Source: Bombyx mori
Taxonomy: Eukaryota > Arthropoda > Insecta > Lepidoptera > Bombycidae
Length of the DNA stretch: 64,000 nucleotides
NCBI RefSeq assembly: GCF_030269925.1
Contig: NC_085112.1
Coordinates: 15,191,501-15,255,500, forward strand
Reading direction: 5' to 3'
Each line of letters opens with the position of its first letter. The stretch's first letter is position 1. The position numbers and the translations under genes were made by a program. Under the pieces are notes generated by a model. It saw only the letters and a program-made list of their open reading frames with translations, was not told the DNA's origin and searched no databases. Of this stretch, positions 52,001 through 64,000 are shown one piece after another.

Positions 52001-55000
52001 AATCCCCTTTAAACTAAATTTTATGAAAATCGTTGGAGCCGTTTCTGAGATTCAAATTATATATATGTATATATATATATATATATTAATATACAAGAAT
52101 TGCTCGTTTAAAGGTATAAGATATATTCATGTGTATAATAGTATCATAATAAAATTTCAGGGTAGTTAAAACAGTGGTGAACAAGCATTTCAGTGATGAG
52201 CACAAAGCGATACCCATCGACGATGTGTATCCTATGAAGTATTACAAATGGGTGGTCTACACGGCTGAGGATGCAGTCAAAGCCCACCAGGAGACCCACC
52301 ACCCGACCATGTTTAATGCACCTGATGCCTTCATCTTTGCAAAAATTGAATTTAACATGACTGGTATAAAGCAGGTACTGTGTTGAGTTCTTTTGTTCGA
52401 AACAGTAATGATAGTAGCAATTATTAGATGATTATATTAGGGCTGTAGAATATTAAAGCTAGAATATGTTTCTATGCGAACCCAATGTTTGTGAACACAT
52501 GACACATATTTAAATCAAAATAATGACATCCTGTCACTTACGTAGGGGATGGAAATACACCAGATTTATTTTATTGCTCTTGTAGGCAGACGAGCATACG
52601 ACCCACCTGATGTGTGGTTACCATCATTTAATGCCGGGGCAGAGCCAAGCTGCTGGTTACTGTATTGACAATATCAAATGTGGCATATTTTGATTGAGAA
52701 GAGTAGATTTTAAATAACATTTACTCACGCAAGACAAAAGCAGCTGCAAGTCGTGAAACATCAAAAAAATCCTATTTATATTTACGAAATTATTTGAAAT
52801 ATGTAATTTTTTTCATAGACTCGATTCATGGATAGTTTCACTCGTTTGTCCTTGCTGCCTCATCCTTTCCCAAGAGAAGAAGAGCGCACTATTCTTGCAT
52901 TCTGTAAAGGAGCAGAGTTAATCAAAGAATTACAAGATGCAGGTGCTACAGTGGCTGGAGGCACAGATATTATTAAGAAGATACAGGTTTGTTATATCCA
53001 TAATAAGTTAAGTTTGTATGATAAAAAATGATGTTGTAGATTTTTTGTTCACCTTATTTGAAGAAAGACATGTCATAGCGCTCGGGAAACACCATGGAGG
53101 GGAGCTCATTCCAAAGCCAGATGTTACGTGGCAAAAAGATATCTAGAAATGCACTGTGGATGACCGCAGTGGCTCCAAGTAGTATGGATGAACTCTACTC
53201 CGGTGGCGGGCGGTGCGATGGTAAAAACGAGATGCCGGTATCATCCCAAACAATTCCTCAGAGCACTCCCCATGGAACATTCGGTACAAAATACAGAGAG
53301 AACTGAAGTCCCTCTGCAGACCCCGAGTTTTCAATAGCTTATTGATAAACACAGCTTGACACAAAATTGCATGTTAGTGAATACGGTAAGAATTATTTAA
53401 GTGAACCAAGTATTTGTTTCCAGGATGGTCAGATCAAATTATTTGAATATGATTACGTTGTAGCCCATCCAAACATATTGACGGATTTAGTGCCAATCCG
53501 TGGTCTCATGAAGAAGCGGTTCCCTAACGTGAGGTCTGGAACCCTGGACCCTAATCTGAAGGAGTTGGTGAAAAAGTTTGCTGGAGGTATCCAATATAAA
53601 GTAATAAAAGACGAAGCACAACCGAGTTTTGGATCTGTAGAAGTACCAGTTGGCCGGGTAAGGTTTAGCTGTGGAAATTAAAGGAGTATGACTAATGAGC
53701 TTAAACAAATTTAATATGTATTTATTTTGAGTTCATCTTAAACTAATACCCCTATTTGTGTGTTAACTAGTTTAGTGCAGTTTATGAGGGAACTACTCAT
53801 ATCTTGTGACTTATCCTCGTTGAATTATATTATTGTATTTTTAATAATGTAGTATCTTTGTCTGTTATCTTATTCTTTAATAATGTATTATTGTATGCAA
53901 TAAAATAGCATTTTTCTTCTTCTTCTGGTCGTTCCCTCAATGCTGAGGATCGTGACTGTATGTCCATCTTCTCCACTCGGTCCGGTTCTGCGCCATATGT
54001 ACCGCTCCCCATATCTGGCCTCCAGTCACATGAAGTCGTCGTGGCCTAACGGATAAGACGTCCGATGCATTCGTGTTGAGCGATGCACCGGTGTTCGAAT
54101 CTCAGGCGGGTACCAATTTTTCTAATGAAATACGTACTCAACAAATGTTCACGATTGACTTCCACAGTGAAGGAATAACATCGTGTAATAAAAATGAAAC
54201 CCGCAAAATTATAATTTGCGTAATTACTGGTGGTAGGACCTCTTGTGAGTCCGCGCGGGTAGGTACCACCACCCTGCCTACTTCTGCCGTGAAGCATTAA
54301 TGCGTTTCGGTTTGAGGGGTGGGGCAGCCGTTGTAACTATACTTGAGACCTTAGAACTTATGAGCTCGTCCACTCATCTAGCAGTAAAAAAAAAAACACC
54401 TCCTTGAGTTGGTCCACCCATCTAGCTGGCGCTCTTCCTCTAGTGCGCTTCTCCTCCATTTGTCCAAGAATGATGAGTTTCTCCAGGCCGTGCAATGGGG
54501 ATCGCATTATGTGCCCAAAGAAAAATAAAATAATAATAAAAATAGCATATAAGGTACTTAATCTTCGTTTCACAGTGTATAGTCAGTGCATTTTCAAACA
54601 ATTTCAGTTAAATATGGAACCAAAGCAAGTGGCTGAAAATATTGGAAAATTGCTAAAAGACGTGCAGGCTGTCCGCCCCAAGAGAGATGGGCTCTTCGTA
54701 ACAAGGTAATTAATTACTAATAATTAAATTAGATATAAAAGAAATATTTGATGTATTTGATGTGAGGGCAGAAATTGATCTGTTTAGTATACATTAACTA
54801 CACTCAACAGGAAAGTTAAGAGTGAATTTTTATTTATAAAAGAATATTGTATGAAAATTTAGTGTCTAAGACCAAATTAAAATGAAATTAATGTAAATCT
54901 TGATACGTCACTGATTATGGTCGAACGATGATAATTACGTTAATACTAGTAATAATAAATTACGGAACCTTCAAAATTATACACCTCTATGGCACAGTGG

Positions 55001-55216
55001 CGCCATCCTGCTTTAGACAGTAATCAAAATTGTTCAGTAGTAATTAGTCAACGCAAAAATTTAAAACAATTAATTACTTACAGATGCCTGTTGGTAAGTC
55101 CTCCATCTACGGAGCAATTAATGATTGATCCGTTCGTGTTCGTAGATAGAACACTCTCGAAAGAGGTTCAAGATGATAGCGATGACGAAGACGAGCCCGT
55201 GGCGGCCACAGCGTAA
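49092..55216 (+). CDS. mRpL1: Mitochondrial ribosomal protein L1 (uL1m)
   Basis: Component of the large subunit of the mitochondrial ribosome (L1 stalk). Eight coding exons: 49092-49110, 49182-49231, 50043-50170, 52161-52374, 52819-52986, 53424-53657, 54608-54705 and 55084-55216; 1044 nt, 347 residues, all phases agreeing. The start MAGTIF lies in a 19-nt coding exon; joined to exon 2 it gives a basic, hydrophobic mitochondrial leader. YYKWVVYTAEDAVKAHQETH and similar text marks the mito-specific N-region. The L1 core includes AFCKGAELIKELQDAGATVA, YDYVVAHPNILTDLVPIRGL, RFPNVRSGTLDPNL and the closing FGSVEVPVGR. The acidic C-terminus DDSDDEDEPVAATA is a variable tail. AATAAA at 55260-55265 follows the stop by 44 bp. 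Introns hold Bm1, RTE-like and LINE fragments. Confidence 0.93.
49385..49628 (-). repeat. Bm1 SINE, 5'-truncated
   Basis: GGTGGACGAGCTCACAGCCC to GAGGTCCTACTTCCAG. The head is missing. mRpL1 intron 2. Confidence 0.85.
50270..52090 (+). repeat. RTE-like repeat region split by a Bm1
   Basis: Starts TTACTAGCAGACCCGGCCAC and ends GAAAATCGTTGGAGCCGTTT, CTGAGATTCAAATTATATAT and an AT run: the head and tail phrases of moth RTE-type LINE remnants. Whether it is one element or two fragments is not settled. Fills mRpL1 intron 3. Confidence 0.5.
50993..51432 (-). repeat. Bm1 SINE, full length
   Basis: TTTTTATTGCTTAGATGGGT to GGCCACGACGACTAATG. Good A- and B-box-like head. mRpL1 intron 3. Confidence 0.92.
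52566..52680 (-). repeat. Family C LINE 3' end, diverged
   Basis: TTTATTGCTCTTGTAGGCAG, CGACCCACCTGATGTGTGGT, GGCAGAGCCAAGCTGCTGG. Confidence 0.7.
53060..53345 (-). pseudogene. Family C LINE, RT C-terminal fragment
   Basis: In reverse: LCILYRMFHGECSEELFGMI, then [20 protein letters not shown] and EPLRSSTVHF before frame breaks. This is the usual C-terminus of Jockey/CR1-type reverse transcriptases in moths. It identifies the short family C tails as LINE 3' ends. mRpL1 intron 5. Confidence 0.7.
53912..54530 (-). repeat. LINE C-terminal fragment interrupted by Bm1
   Basis: The right part (54395-54530) reads GHIMRSPLHGLEKLIILGQM and EEKRTRGRAPARWVDQLKE in reverse, a LINE ORF2 ending. The left part (53912-54029) continues with the 3' end and a GAA run. 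A Bm1 at 54031-54391 separates them. Confidence 0.6.
54031..54391 (+). repeat. Bm1 SINE with internal deletion
   Basis: GAAGTCGTCGTGGCCTAACG head; after TAGAACTTAT it jumps to GAGCTCGTCCACTCATCTAG, losing about 90 bp. mRpL1 intron 6. Confidence 0.9.
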
Positions 55217-55259
55217 TGTTATTATTAGTCTAGTCTGTAGATATGTAGATTCTGTGTAA

Positions 55260-55265
55260 AATAAA
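55260..55265 (+). terminator. Polyadenylation signal for mRpL1
   Basis: AATAAA, 44 bp after the stop codon, with a T/GT-rich stretch (TGTTCGTTTTATTG) after it. Confidence 0.6.
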
Positions 55266-55319
55266 ATGCTATTTGTAATGTTCGTTTTATTGCAAAATAC
55301 GATTCTGCTGTAGGGTTGA

Positions 55320-55975
55320 CACGTCATTTCGGATCCTCTCGATCCACTAACGGTGCTTTTAGCTACTTCAAGCGCCGGTCATCGTTCTCGTCGAACCCGT
55401 CGCTTGCGACGAAGGGCTCTGACTGAAGGTGCAGGTTGCAGGTGACTGAAGGTAAATTAACCTTCAGTCACAGCCCACTGAGTTTCTCGCCGGATCTTCT
55501 CAGTGGGTCGCGTTTCCGATCCTTTGGTAGATTTTGCGAAGCACTACTCATGCTCAGTGGCGGATTAAAGGTCCAGAGCGCCCTAGGCAACATTTTATCG
55601 GCGCCCCTGTACCGGCCATAAATGGCCATCATAATACTATAAATTTTGACTAGTTGTTTTTGCAATTACGATGACGTCGTATCATCATACCCTAGACTTT
55701 AGTAGATCAGGACATTTAGTTCAGGCATTTAGTTCTTAATCGTCGATATGTTATTTTCTTTATTTATTTAAAAATTCTGAGCCTGCGCGCTCCTTGTAAC
55801 TACACGCCCCTAGTGTGGCAGGCACGTGCCTAGTTTGCCTTACGAATAATCCGCCTCTGCTCTTGCTAGGGTTAGTGTTAGCAATGACGTCAGGTTTGAA
55901 CCCCGTGAGCTCACCTACTAGTATAGGCTACGCTGAAATGGTCACTCAAGACCATTAGCTTAGGAAAAAAAGGCG
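55320..55975 (+). repeat. Family B long copy, split by a MITE
   Basis: GGATCCTCTCGATCCACTAA to GCGAAGCACTACTCATGCT, then, after the insert, CTCTTGCTAGGGTTAGTGTT to ATTAGCTTAGGAAAAAAA. Confidence 0.8.
55555..55859. mobile_element. hAT-type MITE with 8-bp TSD
   Basis: CAGTGGCGGATTA at one end, TAATCCGCCTCTG at the other. CTCATGCT (55547-55554) and CTCTTGCT (55860-55867) flank it; the uninterrupted family B consensus has CTCTTGCT once. 305 bp, no coding. Confidence 0.88.
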
Positions 55976-55989
55976 CTTGAGGAGCCTAA

Positions 55990-56460
55990 AAGCACAGATG
56001 ATTTGGGCGACGGCGGCTTTGTCTTGCCCCGTCGCCGGGGCCTGATAATTTTAATTAGCGGCGGCCACGATAAGAGGGTTATCGTGTCGCGTCGCTTTGC
56101 CGAAGTAGCTTTTTGACGCTACTTTATTATATATTGGTATCGTTTCGATTGTATAACCGGGAGAGAATTATGTGCAAACGAGCCGCGTGAGCGACCACTA
56201 CACTTACATAGGTCATGACGGAACGTATATAAGTCTTGTAGAGAGTCATCTTGTTACGTAGAGATAATTAAGTTCGCTTGTAGATCATGGGATAAGCAGA
56301 TTCGAACGAATAGGAACGCGACTCGGTCGCGTATTGACTTAATGTGGGGATCGAGTGTCATCGCTCTGTCGGGGGTGACGCCTAAGTAATAGGGGTATGA
56401 AATTTCTATTTTAATAGTTACTTCGAACTGACATAGAACCTTCATGGTTCGAGATTTTTG
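55990..56460 (-). pseudogene. Jockey-type LINE RT thumb fragment
   Basis: In reverse: YLGVTPDRAMTLDPHIKSIR then DRVAFLF; a shifted frame reads SLRNKMTLYKTYIRSVMTYV. These are the FLGV and YKTxIRPVMTY blocks just after the RT palm. Frameshifted and truncated. Confidence 0.65.
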
Positions 56461-56547
56461 AGTGAATCTTTTTTCAAATGGTGGTATGAGGTTCTTCTTT
56501 TAAAAATATGCAACATTCGATTAAGTATAGATTTTCAGTCGTTTTTT

Positions 56548-57571
56548 TTATTCAGCTTAGATCAGAATGATGGATATTTCGAAAATTCGAGTGATTTTTT
56601 AATACGACGCGGAACTAACGCTGCTTACGCTGCAGAAACAGCTCGCAATATCAATGTTGCGTTTGGAGAGGGAACTGCTAATCAACGCATCGTGCGATTT
56701 TTGTTTAAAAGATTTCGTGATGGAAATTTTGATTTGAAGAACGAACCACGTGGAAGACCGCTCACACATGTGAATAACAATGAATCGAAAGAGATGGTGC
56801 CAAATGAAGCCAAACTACCCAGGAATTAGCGGCATGGTTTAGCGTTACCTTATCAACAATATTGACTCATTTGCGTCAAATCAATAATATATAAAATATG
56901 AAAAGTGGGTGCCTCATGATTTTACTGATCTGCAGAAAGAAACGTGTGTTGAAACTTGTGTTACCCTGTTGAATCGTTGCAGAAATAAAGGAATATTGGA
57001 TCGAATTGTGACATGTGATGAAAGTGAATTCTTTACGATAACCTTAAGCGAAAAAATGTTATGGTTGACCCCAGGTCAAACGCCGCAACAGTGTCCTAAA
57101 GCAAAGCTTACCAATAAAAAGGTAATGGTAACTGTTTGGTGGTCTCAGCAGGGTGTTATTCACTATAGCTTTCTCTGATCTGGTCAAACAATAACGGCGG
57201 ATGTTTACTGTGCCGAACTCCAGCAAAACTTGCAGTGAAACATCCATGACTCATGAATTGATCTTCACTATTATTGCTCCATGATAACGCGAGACCTCAT
57301 ACAGCACGAGAAACTGTTTTAACTCTACATGCAATTAAAAACCATTCGTCACTCTCCATATTCGCTAGACCTTGCTCCAACGGACTACCATTTTTATCGT
57401 GATTTGGACAATTTTCTACGTGATAAAAAGTTTTCTTTCCAGGAGGCAGTACAAAATGCTTTCACACAGTTTGTAGAATCTAGATCAGCAGAGTTATATC
57501 GCAATGGCATAAATGACCTTCCTATTAGATGGCAGCAATGTATTGATAATAATGATAGATATTTTGACTAA
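56548..57571 (+). pseudogene. Decayed DD34D mariner transposase
   Basis: Pieces in three frames: ARNINVAFGEGTANQRIVRF, FDLKNEPRGRPLTHVNNNE, then HDFTDLQKETCVETCVTLLN and RIVTCDES (first D), WLTPGQTPQQCPKAKLTNKK, HDNARPHTARETV (second D) and LDLAPTDYHFYRDL (third). It ends NDLPIRWQQCIDNN. Frameshifts, stops and gaps make it inactive. Clear TIRs were not found. Confidence 0.85.
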
Positions 57572-57986
57572 ACATATATTATGTTGAAAAAAAACGAATT
57601 TCAAATTTTCAGTTCAAATCGGCAATTTCATACTTTAACCCCTAACACTTAGCCTTCAAAGTCTACGGTACTTAAGGGCTGGCCAAAAAATTTAATCGCG
57701 AGAATGGAGTTAATTAGCACGCCTTAAGTATGCGTGACTAGATATTAGCAGCGTTGTCGGGAGGGCTGATAACATTAAAAAAAACTGTCTTCGTCCACGG
57801 GTCTACGGTCAACGGTTTGCATTCCAGGACAATGTTCGTGTTCGGTATTCATGTGTATGTGATATTGAATGAACAAATAAAAAAAATTGCAAACGATACC
57901 ATTACAGAGTACTTATTACATCCTTTGGCTTTACTAAGTTATGCACTCGAAAAACATACCAGATAGACCAAGATAGGCATGGATTT

Positions 57987-58232
57987 TTTTTTATTGCTTA
58001 GATATATGGACGAGCTCACAGCTCACATGGTGTTAAGTGGTTACTGGAGCCCATAGACATCTACAACGTAAATGCGCCATCCACCTTGAGATATAAGTTC
58101 GAAGGTCTCAAGTATATGTAGTTACAACGGCTGCCCCACCCTTCAAACCGAAACGCATTACTGTTTCACGGCAGAAATAAACAGGGTGGTGGTACCTACC
58201 CGCGCAGACTCTCAAAAGGTCCTACCACCAGT
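57987..58232 (-). repeat. Bm1 SINE, 5'-truncated
   Basis: TTTTTTATTGCTTAGATATA to AAGGTCCTACCACCAGTAAA. Followed within 30 bp by a family D copy. Confidence 0.88.
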
Positions 58233-58257
58233 AAATATGTCTTAAATATTGACTGTG

Positions 58258-58668
58258 TCATCGGGAACGCGAGGAGTGAAGTTGTGTGATTTGTTTTATT
58301 TTGTCTATTTAGTGTTTCTTCAGGTTTAAATGTGTAATAACGGTGGTTTATTAACTGTTTAGTATCTGTGAAAGTGCACAAATATGGGAAAATGAAACAA
58401 AACCGCTGGACGCAACTTCTCGGGATCCTCCAAAAAGTCCACTGAAAAAATCTTAGTAAATGACCACCATTTTACTAAGATTATATTTCATCCCATATCA
58501 TCTCATTTCATTTCATTTCATCCCAGTTGATTAATGTCTCAAATTAATCATCTTCATTTCATTTCACCCCATATAATCATTTTTCATAAAGATAAGAATA
58601 TATTTAAATTAAAATAAGACATGACTTAAAGGTCTTAGTACCAGGTCATTAAATTCCTTAAAAAACGG
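58258..58668 (+). repeat. Family D, full-length copy with compensatory hairpin change
   Basis: CATCGGGAACGCGAGGAGTG to CAGGTCATTAAATTCCTTAA. Stem AATCTTAGTAAA pairs perfectly with TTTACTAAGATT (58449-58482), though other copies have C and G at this pair. Confidence 0.85.
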
Positions 58669-59173
58669 TCAAGATGTCAAAATTTTGACACCTGACAGCT
58701 GATCCGAGTTATGTCAGAATAGAATTCTCACAACTGATTTACGTTCGAAAATTTATTACATGAAATTTCAATTAAATTTAATATTTATCGAATTTTCGTT
58801 AAAAAAAGAATGGATATGCTAGTAGTGTAACAATTTAAAAATAAAATATATGGATGAAACTTTTGGCAGTAAACATTTTCAAAAAATTAACTTTTACACT
58901 TTTGGGACCTGTTCGGAAATCGAACGTACCCGAGGGGCGTAAAACAATCCGCCATTTTGTCCCTACAACAATTTAGAATTTTATTATTTCGATAGGTACA
59001 TGATAGCGCTTTCAATCAAAATAATCACAATTAAAAAGTGATGTTAAAAGAACTGTGCATCGTTTTATAAATCTGTGATATTTGTGTCCAATATTATTTT
59101 TATTTACGGTCATCTTGACGTCTCGAAACTGACCGATTTTTGACGTCGACTAAAGAGCTCCGGATAAACCAAA
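58669..59173 (+). promoter_or_regulatory. Upstream region of Rab11
   Basis: Holds the presumed promoter and 5' UTR. No TATA box is convincing; start site unknown. No repeat matched. Confidence 0.35.
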
Positions 59174-63953
<4,780 letters not shown>

Positions 63954-64000
63954 GTCAGTACCCACGAGTGACGTAGTGCTTATCGAACGTGCTATATAAT

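Overview
The window is lepidopteran nuclear DNA and almost certainly from silkworm (Bombyx mori or B. mandarina). It holds about twenty copies of the Bm1 SINE, several other A-tailed dispersed repeat families, R1-, I- and Jockey/CR1-type LINE fragments, maT-type mariner, and many short terminal-inverted-repeat elements with clear target-site duplications. The genes are intron-rich and have GT-AG introns. All gene models below were spliced by hand from reading frame, donor/acceptor dinucleotides and family motifs; no transcript evidence was available.

Layout. (1) 2385-17238, plus: a ZAD-C2H2 zinc-finger gene of eleven coding exons (634 codons), with introns packed with TEs. (2) 17986-18114, plus: an unrecognised 42-codon single-helix membrane micropeptide ORF. 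(3) 18.2-23.5 kb: gene-poor, with MITEs and a 1.28-kb minisatellite of about 13-bp units. (4) 23538-41032, minus: a secreted, probably GPI-anchored protein of about 800 residues built from two tandem copies of the GPR158/179-type ectodomain (Cache-like part plus Cys-rich EGF-like part), with no seven-helix domain. Its introns hold a solo LTR, a maT mariner, a hAT element inserted in the end of that mariner, and LINE debris. (5) 41343-46520, minus: a LINE with both ORFs open, sitting just upstream of gene 4. (6) 46.9-48.9 kb: MITEs and SINEs. (7) 49092-55216, plus: mitochondrial ribosomal protein L1, eight coding exons. (8) 55.3-58.7 kb: nested repeats and a dead mariner. (9) 59174-63953, plus: Rab11, four exons seen, 3' end beyond the window.

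The host genes are not an operon and share no pathway: a DNA-binding regulator, a cell-surface protein, a mitochondrial ribosome subunit and a recycling-endosome GTPase. The least ordinary items are the doubled GPR158-like ectodomain protein, whose two modules share eight cysteines in the same order and matching intron positions and phases in their C-terminal halves; the small membrane ORF; the datable nest of transposons at 32.3-35.7 kb; and a repeat family carrying a hairpin kept by a compensatory base-pair change.
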